From assembly GCA_046542315.1 (NCBI GenBank), contig JBKHBO010000002.1:1-64000 (forward strand): a stretch of 64,000 nucleotides of DNA, given 5' to 3'. Made by a program: the position numbers and the translations under genes. Every line of letters starts with the position of its first letter. Positions within the stretch are counted from its first letter, which is position 1. The stretch comes from PWPR01 sp046542315. GTDB taxonomy: Bacteria; Bacillota; UBA994; PWPR01. Shown piece after piece: positions 1 to 8,924 of the stretch. The notes below the pieces were generated by a model. That model saw only the letters and a program-made list of their open reading frames with translations, did not search any database and was not told the DNA's origin.

Positions 1-55
1 TTATACTCAATTGCTGCTGGTTCTGCCATCAATTAACTTATTTTGAGACAGCCCC

Positions 56-1192
56 TTAGCTTTTATCAACTAACTCTAAAACTTTATCTACTGCTTTAAG
101 TCCGTGGCCAGTTAGGTGAATTACCACAGAGTCATTATTTCTGATGGTTTTATCTTCAACTAGTTTTGTAAAAGCAGCTGTAGCTGTTGCGCTAGTTGGT
201 TCAATAAACACTCCTTGCTTAGCTAACTTTTTCAATGATTCCCAAACTTCTTTATCACTTACTGTTACAAACAAACCTTTTGTTTCATAAACTGCTTTTA
301 ATATTTCTTTTCCTTTCAATGGAGAAGCACTACTAATACCTTCAGCTAGTGTACTAGTTTTTTTCACTTTTACAGGTTCTTTTAGGTTTTTGTTAAATGC
401 TCTAGCAAGTGGTGCACAGTTTTCAGATTGCACAGCAATAATCTTTGGCAATTTTTTTATAAGATTATTTTGAATCATTTCATTAAAAGCTATATATGCA
501 GAAGTTACTAAACTTCCATTTCCACAAGGTACAATTATAAAGTCTGGTAGCGTATAATTTCTTTGCTCCCATATTTCATAAATATATGTTTTCACACCAT
601 GTTCAAAGAAAGGGCTCCAATTGTGACTTGCATAAAAGCTCTTTTCACCTGCATTAAAGGCTTGGTTGGCTGTGTCTTCTCTTGAACCATCAACTTTAAC
701 TAAATTTGCGCCATACAACTCTATTTGAGCAGCTTTTCCAGATGAAGTATAGCTAGGTATATATACATCACAATCAATTTTTGCTTTTGATGAATAAGCT
801 GCTACTGCAGATCCTGCATTTCCTGATGAGTCTTCTACGATTTTATCAAGTCCCCAATGTTTTAAAACGCTAATCATTACGGAAACACCACGATCCTTAT
901 ATGAGCCAGTAGGTAAGAGATAGTCAAGTTTTAACTCACAGACTCTTTCATCAATTGTAGTTTTAGTTAAAGGCGTAATTGCCTCACCAATAGAGACTGC
1001 TTCCTTCAAAAAAGGCAGAGTTGCTTTATACCGATAAAAGCTATTATCTTCTTTAATAATATCTTCTACATTAAATTCAAAATCTCCCTGTAGTAATAGA
1101 TAATTACCACAATCGCATCTCCATCTAGCTTTTTCTAAATTATAAGTTTGTTTACAACTTGGGCAGTGTAAGAAAACTTCTTTAGTCTTCAT
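56..1192 (-). CDS. Threonine synthase-like PLP-dependent enzyme
   Basis: This 378-residue protein belongs to the fold-type II PLP enzymes. An N-terminal zinc ribbon is visible as CPSC near residue 10 and CDCG near residue 26, as in the archaeal/actinobacterial type of threonine synthase. The PLP lysine lies in the motif GSYKDRG near residue 100, and a phosphate-binding SSGNAGSA follows. The C-terminal HLTGHGLK is typical of ThrC. The start has a good ribosome site (AAGGAGAGG) just upstream. No homoserine dehydrogenase or homoserine kinase gene is adjacent, so a true role in threonine synthesis is likely but not proven; a related lyase or dehydratase is the alternative. It is transcribed away from the next gene. 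Confidence 0.75.
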   Translation of the reverse strand: MKTKEVFLHCPSCKQTYNLEKARWRCDCGNYLLLQGDFEFNVEDIIKEDNSFYRYKATLPFLKEAVSIGEAITPLTKTTIDERVCELKLDYLLPTGSYKDRGVSVMISVLKHWGLDKIVEDSSGNAGSAVAAYSSKAKIDCDVYIPSYTSSGKAAQIELYGANLVKVDGSREDTANQAFNAGEKSFYASHNWSPFFEHGVKTYIYEIWEQRNYTLPDFIIVPCGNGSLVTSAYIAFNEMIQNNLIKKLPKIIAVQSENCAPLARAFNKNLKEPVKVKKTSTLAEGISSASPLKGKEILKAVYETKGLFVTVSDKEVWESLKKLAKQGVFIEPTSATATAAFTKLVEDKTIRNNDSVVIHLTGHGLKAVDKVLELVDKS

Positions 1193-1249
1193 AATAACCT
1201 CTCCTTAATGTTTTATTACTGTAGTCTAAGTATTTTTTCCATAATTTCA

Positions 1250-1277
1250 TTTACATATCTAAAATAATTAGTATAAT
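1250..1277 (+). promoter_or_regulatory. Sigma-A type promoter for the MFS/MATE-like pair
   Basis: A TTTACA -35 box (1250-1255), a 16-base spacer and a perfect TATAAT -10 box (1272-1277) lie 25 bases before the start codon. Both boxes match the housekeeping consensus closely. Confidence 0.6.
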
Positions 1278-1301
1278 AAATAAAGTTATGGAGGATATCA
1301 T

Positions 1302-2555
1302 ATGAATATTATAAATGAATACGTTTTGCAATGGAAATCTTTTAATAATAACATCAGAGCATTTTTAATCTTTGATTTGTGTAATAGACTATCAATTGCG
1401 GTTTATGTCTTATATTTTCCAAGATATTTAATAGAGATAGGATTTCAAGAAGATTTCTATGGCTCCTTAATGGGAGTGTCTTCTATGATGATGGCTATTT
1501 TTGCTATTATGGCTGGAATACTTTCAGATAGAATAGGTCGTAAAAATAGTCTTTTGATTGGCGTTGGTATATCTAAAATAACATATCTAACGAGAGCATT
1601 TTTTGTTTTTGTTCCATTACTTTATACTTCACATATACTTGATGGAGTCTTTCTTACTCTGTATAATGCTACAATAAATCCATTTATTTATGAGAATGCG
1701 ACTAGAGAGAATCGCATTCATGCTTACTCAATGAGAGATATCTTTATGAGAGTTTCTACAGTGTTAGGAAATTCTTTAGGTGGATTTTTACCTTTTATTA
1801 TCTTATTGTTTTTGCCAGAGCAAACTACAGTGATTGTATATAGAATAATTTTTTCAATATCTTTAATAATTGCGATATTTGGATTTTGGCAATTGTCTAA
1901 AATAAAGCCTTCTAAAGATGAAAATTTACTCAAAACTAGAGAAAAAGCATCAATAATAAAAACACTTAAGAATTTACCTACAAAAGATATGAGTTTTATT
2001 AAAAAATTTACTGCTGTACATGCTACAATTAGTTTTGGAGCTGGCACTTTTTTGCCTTTTATGAATACATATTTTTTAAGGAAATTTAATGCAGGATCTG
2101 ATTTAACAGGAATTATTTTTTCATTAGCTAATGTAGTAGTAATATTTGGTTTAGTTTATGCACCTACCTTAGCTAAGAAGATGGGTATGGAGAAATCTAT
2201 TATTTTTACTAGGATAATGTCGTTCCCTTTATTTTTCATTATGGCATTTGCTCCCTCTTTATGGATTGTAGCAATTGCTTATATGGCAAGAAATACACTA
2301 CAACAAATGTCAAATCCTCTTAAGAACTCATTTTTAATGGACAGTATAACTAGAGAGACTAGAGCAAGTGCAAATGGGGTTATTAATGCTTTTGGTGAGG
2401 GTGCTAGAGCAATTGGGATGTTTATGGCTGGCTATATCATAGTGGGTTTAGGTTATGAATTTATTTTTATGATTGCTTTAGTTTTTTATGTTCTCTCAGC
2501 AACTTTGTTTTATAAATTCTTTGTTTTTGATAAAAAGAAAGGTTTGATTACTTAA
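1302..2555 (+). CDS. MFS transporter
   Basis: A 417-residue hydrophobic protein with about twelve membrane segments. The loop after the second segment carries SDRIGRKN, the classic major facilitator motif A (G/S-D-R-x-G-R-K/R). A second, weaker copy of the fold follows after a charged central loop near residue 210. The ribosome site GGAGG sits eight bases before the ATG. The next transporter gene starts one base after the stop codon, so the two are probably co-transcribed and coupled. The substrate cannot be told from the sequence; drug or metabolite efflux is the general expectation for such stand-alone carriers. Confidence 0.8.
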   Translation: MNIINEYVLQWKSFNNNIRAFLIFDLCNRLSIAVYVLYFPRYLIEIGFQEDFYGSLMGVSSMMMAIFAIMAGILSDRIGRKNSLLIGVGISKITYLTRAFFVFVPLLYTSHILDGVFLTLYNATINPFIYENATRENRIHAYSMRDIFMRVSTVLGNSLGGFLPFIILLFLPEQTTVIVYRIIFSISLIIAIFGFWQLSKIKPSKDENLLKTREKASIIKTLKNLPTKDMSFIKKFTAVHATISFGAGTFLPFMNTYFLRKFNAGSDLTGIIFSLANVVVIFGLVYAPTLAKKMGMEKSIIFTRIMSFPLFFIMAFAPSLWIVAIAYMARNTLQQMSNPLKNSFLMDSITRETRASANGVINAFGEGARAIGMFMAGYIIVGLGYEFIFMIALVFYVLSATLFYKFFVFDKKKGLIT

Positions 2556-2556
2556 T

Positions 2557-3873
2557 ATGTCACTAAAAGAAGAACAAATCATCACATATTCAGAAATAAT
2601 TGCATTTTTTGTTCCAATAGTTTTTTCTACCATGATAATGATGACTACTCACACAGTAGTTAACTCTGCTCTTGCTAGGACTAAAGATGCAGCTATAGCA
2701 ATTGCTACATACGCAGTTGCAAAAGGGATAGCTACAATGCTATATTCACCAACAACAACTCTAAGAAGCGTTTGTGTGGCCCATCTAAATGATAAGATTA
2801 AGTTTGACCTAGTTAAAAAGGTTTCTTATACTGCTATTTTCGTTTCATTATTTCTAATGACAATGGTTGCTTTTACACCATTAAACAGAGTAGTTTTTAT
2901 AGACATGATGGGTATCAGTGAAGATTTATTACCGGATACAATTAGGACTTTTACTATTTTTCTAATAATTCCTTTAGTAGCTAGTATTAGATCAATGTAT
3001 GAAGGCATGATAACAGTAAGGAGAAAGACCTATCTATTAACTGTAATGACAACTACAAGGGTTATTGTTATGTTTAGTTTAGCTACAGTCATTACAAGGA
3101 CTCACATTGTAACGGGCGGTATGGTTGGAGCAGTTTTGATGGTAATGGGAATAGGATCAGAAGCACTCATGGGCTTTGTTTTTGCAAGAAATTATAAACA
3201 AAAGATGCCAAAAATAAACAAAGATTTCCCAAAAGAAACTTATAAATCACTTTTAATCTTTTTTATCCCCCTGATTGCAGCAAGATTTGCCATGACATGG
3301 GGAAAGCCATCAATAAATGCTGGTTTAGCTAGAGCCTTAAATCCAGAAGTTTCAATAGCGGCACATGAAGTAGGAAGAAGTTTTGCTTGGATTTTTATTA
3401 GTATGTTTACACGAATTAATCAGGTAGTATTAGTTTTTGTAAAAAGCAAGTTGGCATGGCTTAAAGTAAAACGCTTTGCTTTAAGTTTAGGAGCTATTAT
3501 GAGTATACTTTTATTGACTATTTCAATTACTCCTATAGGAGACTGGGTATTGACTAATATTATTGGGGTAGAACAAGAACTAAAAACAATGTCTTTACAA
3601 GTAATTTTATTTCTATCGCCATTACCACTAATAAATGCTTATAGTGAGATTTTGTCAGGTCTGTTAATGCGACATAATCAAACGCAGATTATTACTTTCA
3701 GTAAATTCAGTAATATAGGTGCACTTATTATCAGTATATTTATATTAGCCAAAATATTTCCAGATATTGGAGCAGTGATTGGTAGCTTAGGAACTGTTAT
3801 TGGATATTTGGGTGAATTTACCATTTTATTTATTATGTCGAGAAAGTATGTAAATAATTTTGAATTTAAATAA
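2557..3873 (+). CDS. MATE/MOP-superfamily-like membrane transporter
   Basis: A 438-residue integral membrane protein with about twelve predicted helices in two halves. The sequence suggests a multidrug/oligosaccharide exporter (MOP) superfamily member, resembling MatE or the ANKH-like branch, but no diagnostic motif is strong enough to name the subfamily. It begins one base after the stop of the MFS gene and has no strong ribosome site of its own, which points to translational coupling. A clear terminator follows. Function in export of a small molecule is inferred from the fold only. Confidence 0.6.
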   Translation: MSLKEEQIITYSEIIAFFVPIVFSTMIMMTTHTVVNSALARTKDAAIAIATYAVAKGIATMLYSPTTTLRSVCVAHLNDKIKFDLVKKVSYTAIFVSLFLMTMVAFTPLNRVVFIDMMGISEDLLPDTIRTFTIFLIIPLVASIRSMYEGMITVRRKTYLLTVMTTTRVIVMFSLATVITRTHIVTGGMVGAVLMVMGIGSEALMGFVFARNYKQKMPKINKDFPKETYKSLLIFFIPLIAARFAMTWGKPSINAGLARALNPEVSIAAHEVGRSFAWIFISMFTRINQVVLVFVKSKLAWLKVKRFALSLGAIMSILLLTISITPIGDWVLTNIIGVEQELKTMSLQVILFLSPLPLINAYSEILSGLLMRHNQTQIITFSKFSNIGALIISIFILAKIFPDIGAVIGSLGTVIGYLGEFTILFIMSRKYVNNFEFK

Positions 3874-3880
3874 CTATTTT

Positions 3881-3909
3881 AGACTAGGGTTAATAACCTA
3901 GTCTTTTTT
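3881..3909 (+). terminator. Rho-independent terminator
   Basis: The arms GACTAGG and CCTAGTC (3882-3888 and 3897-3903) flank a short AT-rich loop and run into a string of T, directly after the MATE-like gene. Confidence 0.85.
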
Positions 3910-3912
3910 AAT

Positions 3913-3940
3913 TTAACACAGTAAAACTATATGATATAAT
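3913..3940 (+). promoter_or_regulatory. Promoter of MutL-like module 1
   Basis: TTAACA (3913-3918), a 16-base spacer and TATAAT (3935-3940) precede the MutL-like gene. A short palindrome, AGACTAATAGTCT (3948-3960), lies between the -10 box and the ribosome site AAAGGAGG and could be an operator, but that is a guess. Confidence 0.55.
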
Positions 3941-3978
3941 TTAACATAGACTAATAGTCTTAAAAGGAGGGTGCTTCA

Positions 3979-5775
3979 ATGAACTGGATTTTAGTAGATA
4001 TCGGAAGTGTTCAAACAAAAGTGACTTTAGTTAATAAAAATGAGATTTGGGATTTATTAGCCTCTGCAAAGTCAGAAACTACAATAGAGACAAACGAAAA
4101 GACAGCTTTAAATGGAGTAAAGAAATTAATAGATGAAGTTTTAAATGAAACAGGCAAAACAATTGAAGATGTAGATAAGGTGTTAATAGGGTCTACAGCA
4201 GGTGGCGGTTTACAGATGGTTGTAGCAGGAGTTGTCAGAACAATGACAGCAGAAAGTGCAAATAGAGCTGCTTTAGGTTCTGGAGCTGTAGTTGTTGATA
4301 TTGTTAATGGGGGTAGTCCAGTTAGACAACCTGAAAGGCTAGCTCAGTTTAAGAATTCTAAACCTGACATAATTTTATTAGCCGGTGGAACCGAAGGTGG
4401 TAATGAGAAACAAGTACTTGGACTTGCTGAAACTATAAATGCAGCTAAACCGCAGACACGATGGGAAGATGAGTATTCATCTGTCGTATTTGCAGGGAAT
4501 AGCGAAGTGCGTGAAGATGTGTTAAATTTTTTAGATAGTAAAATTGATGTGAAGATAGCTGAAAATATAAGACCTGAATTAGAATATGAACAAATAGAAA
4601 CTATAAATGAAACAATTCAAGATTTATACATTAAAAAAGTAGTAAAAAACGTAAGTGGATTTAATGAGTTAGGTGAGTTATACAATTGTGAAATTCAACC
4701 ACTTGTACCTAATATGAAAAGGTTTGTAGATAAGTATTCTGTTCATAATAATATTAATACATTGATTTTTGACGTTGGTGGTTTTACTACTGATGTATAT
4801 TCAAGTATTGAATATATTCGAAGAGAATATAAAAGAGCAATCAAAGATGGTGGTGAAAAAATTAATACAGGTGTAGGAGTTGTAAAGGAAAGGAAAAGCT
4901 TTGTATCAGTATCAGCTGATGCAGGAATGAATTATAGTGCACCAAGATTATTGGAAAAAGTAGGATTATCAAAAATAATCAACTGGACAGAAGGTATGAA
5001 TGAAAAGCAGATGCTGAATTCTTCATTTAAGAGGATGACTCACCCTTTAGATAAAGATATCTATAATGATGGACTTAATAGAGCATTAACTGCAGGTGCT
5101 CTGGAAATAGGATTTGTAGAACATCAGGAAATCGCATCTAAGTTACATGGTGTTGGAATAGTGAGGAGTATGAATGAAACGTTCACTCAAGAAGCAACTA
5201 GTGAAGGAACATTAGCTGAATGGGAAGCTTTTGACAAAGTCATTTTAACTGGGGGAGCTATAAGTCAGTTTGATTATAAAGGAATAATCCAAATATTTAA
5301 TGACTCACTTCAACCAAATGGTTTAATTAATCTTGCGATAGATAAAGAAGATTACTTAAGTCAATTAGTACTTAATGATAATTTAGATGAAAGTTATTTA
5401 GAATTAATTGACAATCAACTATTAAATGTAGCCACCATAATTGCACCAAAAGTAATTGACGCTTTATTAATTCGAAATATTGCAACTATAACTTTAGAAA
5501 GTGAGAATGAAACAAAAACTTTTGACTTGATAAAAAATGAAATTGAATTTGTAAATATTAAGGGCAATAAAGTAAAAGTTACTATAAGCCCACATAAAAA
5601 AGTTGATTTTGGAGCTGGTTTTGGAAAACCAATTAAAAGAGAAATTGATAATTCTATTTATGGATTTATTTTGGATGGTAGGAGACCTATCAGTGATGAA
5701 TTTAGTAAGATTAATATAGATGAATGGTATGGAAAAGATTTTAATCATCTGAAAAGAGGTGGAGTCAGTGAGTAA
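3979..5775 (+). CDS. MutL/GlmL-like ASKHA-family ATPase (module 1)
   Basis: This 598-residue protein belongs to the MutL/GlmL family known from glutamate mutase and ornithine aminomutase loci; it is not the mismatch-repair MutL. It has the ASKHA nucleotide-binding signatures: a phosphate-1 loop VDIGSVQTK at residues 6-14, the family hallmark STAGGGLQ near residue 74, and a phosphate-2 motif FDVGGFTTD near residue 265. Family members are thought to act as ATP-dependent chaperones or reactivators of B12-dependent mutases, but this is not firmly shown. It is longer than the roughly 460-residue clostridial GlmL. A strong AAAGGAGG ribosome site precedes the ATG. Its 3' end overlaps the next gene by eight bases, and a diverged paralogue lies at 60315. 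Confidence 0.8.
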   Translation: MNWILVDIGSVQTKVTLVNKNEIWDLLASAKSETTIETNEKTALNGVKKLIDEVLNETGKTIEDVDKVLIGSTAGGGLQMVVAGVVRTMTAESANRAALGSGAVVVDIVNGGSPVRQPERLAQFKNSKPDIILLAGGTEGGNEKQVLGLAETINAAKPQTRWEDEYSSVVFAGNSEVREDVLNFLDSKIDVKIAENIRPELEYEQIETINETIQDLYIKKVVKNVSGFNELGELYNCEIQPLVPNMKRFVDKYSVHNNINTLIFDVGGFTTDVYSSIEYIRREYKRAIKDGGEKINTGVGVVKERKSFVSVSADAGMNYSAPRLLEKVGLSKIINWTEGMNEKQMLNSSFKRMTHPLDKDIYNDGLNRALTAGALEIGFVEHQEIASKLHGVGIVRSMNETFTQEATSEGTLAEWEAFDKVILTGGAISQFDYKGIIQIFNDSLQPNGLINLAIDKEDYLSQLVLNDNLDESYLELIDNQLLNVATIIAPKVIDALLIRNIATITLESENETKTFDLIKNEIEFVNIKGNKVKVTISPHKKVDFGAGFGKPIKREIDNSIYGFILDGRRPISDEFSKINIDEWYGKDFNHLKRGGVSE

Positions 5776-6802
5776 AATAGAGAAAAATAAAAAAGTAATA
5801 AGAAATATGAAGCTACCTTATCCAGGTGAGGTATATGTTGAAGAAGGTCAAGAGGTAACACCTGAAACATTGATTGCAAAAACTGAATTGTTAGATATCC
5901 AACCAGGATATTTTGATGTTAGTGATTTTTTTAATGAAGATTTCTCAATTAAAGATTTTAAAGAAATCTTAAATGTAAAAATTGGAGATTATGTTTCGCG
6001 TGGTGATGTACTAGCGGAGCATGATAGTCAAAAACTAGAGGCCCCTTATTATGGATATATCGAACATATCTCAGAAAGTGGACAATATATTTTAATTAGG
6101 CAAAAAGTCAGTGAAGATGAAGAACCATTAGTTATTGATACAGCTGAAGAACTAGGCATTAGTTCTAGATCAGTTACTCGAATTTTGCAAGTTGAAGTAG
6201 GAGAGGAAGTCTTTAGAAGCCAAGCATTAGCAGGAGACATAAAAATAGTCTATACTCCGATGAGTGGAGTAATTAAAGATATAAATCAAGATGGTAAAAT
6301 TACAATAAAACCTTTTTACAGACCAAAAATGCTATATGCTAATGTTTATGGGACTGTGGAGAAAACAGATGAAAAACAAGCAGTATCAATATTAACAACT
6401 GTTGATTTAATTCAAGGAATGATTGGCGTTGGCAAAGAACATAGTGGAAAATTAGTCAAGTTAGAAAATGCTAATGAAAATGATATAGCTTTTAAGACTG
6501 GAAAAATAACTAAAAATGAAATTAGAAATGCTATAGATAAAGATGTTTCTGGAGTTATTGCTTCATCAGCTGATGCCGATGATCTGTTAGATATATTTGG
6601 TAGTGAACTTTATAGCGGAGTGACAGGCATAGAGGAGAAACCTATTTCATTGATATTAACAGATGGATTTGGGAATACTGAAATGCAAGAAGAGATAGTT
6701 AATGGTTTAGAAAATAGTTTAGGAGAAAATGTAACTATTATCCCAAAAACTAATTTGCAAACACCAGTGAGATACCCAGAAATATATTTATATAAGAATT
6801 AG
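5768..6802 (+). CDS. Repeated lipoyl-like barrel protein, partner of MutL-like ATPase (module 1)
   Basis: A protein of about 344 residues that I do not recognise as a named family. The GTG at 5768 is chosen because AGGTGGAG lies a few bases upstream; a GTG at 5759 is possible but has no spacing to a ribosome site. It overlaps the MutL-like gene by eight bases. The sequence shows repeated short beta units of the kind found in barrel-sandwich hybrid domains: LPYPGEVYVEEGQEV near residue 16, KIGDYVSRGDVLAEH near residue 74 and EVGEEVFRSQAL near residue 148. No clear DKA-type lipoyl or MKM-type biotin lysine is seen. It aligns with the protein at 62105 at several blocks. No signal peptide or membrane segment is visible. 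An assembly or regulatory partner of the ATPase is inferred from the fixed gene pairing. Confidence 0.6.
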   Translation: MSKIEKNKKVIRNMKLPYPGEVYVEEGQEVTPETLIAKTELLDIQPGYFDVSDFFNEDFSIKDFKEILNVKIGDYVSRGDVLAEHDSQKLEAPYYGYIEHISESGQYILIRQKVSEDEEPLVIDTAEELGISSRSVTRILQVEVGEEVFRSQALAGDIKIVYTPMSGVIKDINQDGKITIKPFYRPKMLYANVYGTVEKTDEKQAVSILTTVDLIQGMIGVGKEHSGKLVKLENANENDIAFKTGKITKNEIRNAIDKDVSGVIASSADADDLLDIFGSELYSGVTGIEEKPISLILTDGFGNTEMQEEIVNGLENSLGENVTIIPKTNLQTPVRYPEIYLYKN

Positions 6803-6841
6803 ACAAAAATAATTGACAGTATTGACAAGAATTATTATTTT

Positions 6842-6869
6842 TACAGAGTAGATGCAAATCTACTCTGTA
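6842..6869. terminator. Perfect 12-bp hairpin after module 1
   Basis: A perfect inverted repeat (6842-6853 and 6858-6869) with a GCAA tetraloop follows module 1. The T-rich stretch after it is interrupted, so it is either a weak terminator or an RNA-stabilising hairpin. Confidence 0.55.
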
Positions 6870-6921
6870 TTTACTTTATAATACCCTACAAAAATAGTAT
6901 GATATATATAGAAAGTGTTTG

Positions 6922-6950
6922 TTGACTATTGTGGACATAAAATATAGAAT
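6922..6950 (+). promoter_or_regulatory. Promoter of aminotransferase gene
   Basis: TTGACT (6922-6927), a 17-base spacer and TAGAAT (6945-6950) lie just upstream of the ribosome site AAGGAAGG. Confidence 0.5.
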
Positions 6951-6979
6951 TAATATGTAATTTGGAAAGGAAGGTCAAA

Positions 6980-8179
6980 ATGAATATTTCAAAGAGAGCA
7001 CAAAAGATACCAGCTTCACCAATAAGAAAACTAATCCCTTATGCTGATGAAGCTAAAAGAACTGGTGTTAAAGTTTATCATCTAAACATCGGACAGCCTG
7101 ATATCGTAACTCCTGAGCAGATGTGGTCAAAAATTAAAGAAGTTCAAGACAAAGTATTAAGATATGGTCCATCAAATGGTTTACTAGAATTTAGAGAAAA
7201 GCTCAGTAAATATTATGAGAGGCATAATGTTGATATTACTGCGGAAGATATTATTGTTACAACTGGCGGAAGTGAAGCAATTTTATTTTCAATGATGGTA
7301 ACTTGTGATCCAGATGATGAGGTAATTATACCTGAACCATATTACGCGAACTATAACGGGTTTGCTAGTTATGCACAAGTGAATGTTGTACCATTACCAA
7401 CCAATGCTGAAAATGGCTTTAGATTGCCTAATAAAGAGACTATAGAAAGCTATGTTACTAACAAAACAAAAGCTATTATTTTTAGTAACCCAGGAAATCC
7501 AACTGGAGTTGTTTATACAAAGGAAGAATTAGAAATGCTTTTAGAGATTGCTAAAAAACATAATTTAGTAATTATTTCTGATGAAGTATATAGTGAATTC
7601 GTGTATGAAGGTGAGTTTCATAGTGTCTTAAGCCTTAAAGATGCAGAAAAATATTCAATCATCACAGATAGTATATCGAAAAGATATAGCGCTTGTGGAG
7701 CTAGGATTGGTTGTGTAATTAGTAAAAATGAAGAGTTGATTGATGCGACTATGAAATATGCTCAAGCAAGATTATGCCCACCAACTTTAGAACAAAAAGG
7801 AGCTATAGGTGCTCTTGAAGTTCCAGTTTCATATTATAAAGAAGTAGTCAAAGAATATGATGAGAGAAGAAAAACACTAATAGAAAAAGTTAATGGTATT
7901 GAAGGAGCATTTTGTGAACCTCCAAGAGGAGCCTTTTACGCTATTGTAAGGCTTCCTGTTGATGATGCTGAGAAATTTGCTAAATGGATGTTAACTGATT
8001 TTAGATATGATGGAGCAACCACTATGGTTGCACCAGCAGAAGGATTTTATGGAACTCCTGGAAGTGGTAAAAATGAAGTCAGATTAGCATATATTTTAGA
8101 AAAAGATGAGCTATCTAAAGCAATGGACATTTTGCGAGAGGGTATATATGCTTATCAAAGAGAATTTGATCTAAAATAA
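6980..8179 (+). CDS. Class I/II aminotransferase, aspartate aminotransferase family
   Basis: A 399-residue PLP aminotransferase of fold type I. The ATG at 6980 is preferred over an in-frame TTG at 6962 because AAGGAAGG lies five bases before it. Motifs in order are NIGQPDI near residue 37, the NPGNPTG loop near residue 168, DEVYSEF near residue 203, and the PLP lysine K234 in SISKRYSACGARIG. The arginine that binds the substrate carboxylate is in the C-terminal EVRLAYI. Such enzymes move the amino group between aspartate, other amino acids and 2-oxoglutarate. It is a single-gene unit between a promoter and a strong bidirectional terminator. Exact substrate range is not readable from sequence. 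Confidence 0.85.
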   Translation: MNISKRAQKIPASPIRKLIPYADEAKRTGVKVYHLNIGQPDIVTPEQMWSKIKEVQDKVLRYGPSNGLLEFREKLSKYYERHNVDITAEDIIVTTGGSEAILFSMMVTCDPDDEVIIPEPYYANYNGFASYAQVNVVPLPTNAENGFRLPNKETIESYVTNKTKAIIFSNPGNPTGVVYTKEELEMLLEIAKKHNLVIISDEVYSEFVYEGEFHSVLSLKDAEKYSIITDSISKRYSACGARIGCVISKNEELIDATMKYAQARLCPPTLEQKGAIGALEVPVSYYKEVVKEYDERRKTLIEKVNGIEGAFCEPPRGAFYAIVRLPVDDAEKFAKWMLTDFRYDGATTMVAPAEGFYGTPGSGKNEVRLAYILEKDELSKAMDILREGIYAYQREFDLK

Positions 8180-8218
8180 AAGAAAGAGTTGAGCTTTCCT
8201 TTAGCTCAACTCTTTCTT
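8180..8218. terminator. Bidirectional terminator between convergent genes
   Basis: A 16-bp stem (8180-8195 and 8203-8218) with a seven-base loop. The stem is A-rich at the left and T-rich at the right, so it can terminate in both directions. Its right arm overlaps the last codons of the minus-strand flavoprotein gene. Confidence 0.8.
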
Positions 8219-8791
8219 AGTTTCTGTTCTAATTTTTTTACCCATATCTTTTAAATTTGATAAATCATTAGGCCTGTTTTTCATTTTGATCTTATCAGTA
8301 TCATAAAAAATAATCTCATCCAGTAACTTTGTGTTAATAGCTTTTGAATACATATCTAATACTGGGGATAAAGCTTGAGGGTAATTTTCTGATTTTGGTG
8401 CACCTCCAGTACCGATAAAAACTCCCATTCTTTTCTTATTTCTATCTATTGTTGGTTTCTTTAAAATATACTTACTTGCCCATAGAGCTTGTGTTCTATC
8501 TATAGCAGCTTTTAAAAATGCTGACACAGTGAAAAAGTATATAGGGGATGAAATAACTATAAAATCTGCTTTATCGTAATCTGTATGTAAAGGCGCTAAG
8601 TCATCATTAAATATACAATAACCTGTTTCGTAACACTTATTACATCCAATACATGTGGTGTAGTCTAAGTCTGCTAAATGATATATTTTAACCTCATCAT
8701 TTGCTTCTTTGAATCCTGATAAAAATGATTCAACTGATAAAAAAGTATTACCATTTCTATGAGGACTTCCATTTAACACTAGAATTCTCAT
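8201..8791 (-). CDS. NADPH-dependent FMN reductase / iron-sulfur flavoprotein-like
   Basis: A 196-residue flavodoxin-fold protein. The N-terminal GSPHRNGNT is the FMN phosphate loop of the NADPH-dependent FMN reductase family. Four cysteines at residues 47, 50, 53 and 59 make a compact C-x2-C-x2-C-x5-C motif like that of archaeal and clostridial iron-sulfur flavoproteins (Isf), suggesting a [4Fe-4S] cluster. SSPIYFFTVSAFLKAAIDR is a family signature. Such proteins move electrons in anaerobes or protect against oxygen and quinones. The gene stands alone, converging on the aminotransferase gene. A GGAG ribosome site lies upstream. Confidence 0.75.
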   Translation of the reverse strand: MRILVLNGSPHRNGNTFLSVESFLSGFKEANDEVKIYHLADLDYTTCIGCNKCYETGYCIFNDDLAPLHTDYDKADFIVISSPIYFFTVSAFLKAAIDRTQALWASKYILKKPTIDRNKKRMGVFIGTGGAPKSENYPQALSPVLDMYSKAINTKLLDEIIFYDTDKIKMKNRPNDLSNLKDMGKKIRTETKKELS

Positions 8792-8924
8792 TTTAATTTC
8801 TCACTCCTAATCTAATATATTTTAATTATATCTTATTCAGTTGACTAACCCAAATTGTTAAATGATTATAGAAATAGACTTATCATTGTGTTAATATTGA
8901 AGTCGATTGATAGGAGGCATCTAT

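Noticed and set aside
1..55. A terminator or gene end at the left edge.
   Set aside because: The first 55 bases show no stem-loop with T run and no recognisable coding piece.
3979..5775. Reading the MutL-like proteins as DNA mismatch-repair MutL.
   Set aside because: They lack the GHKL ATPase motifs of repair MutL and instead show ASKHA phosphate loops, so only the name is shared.
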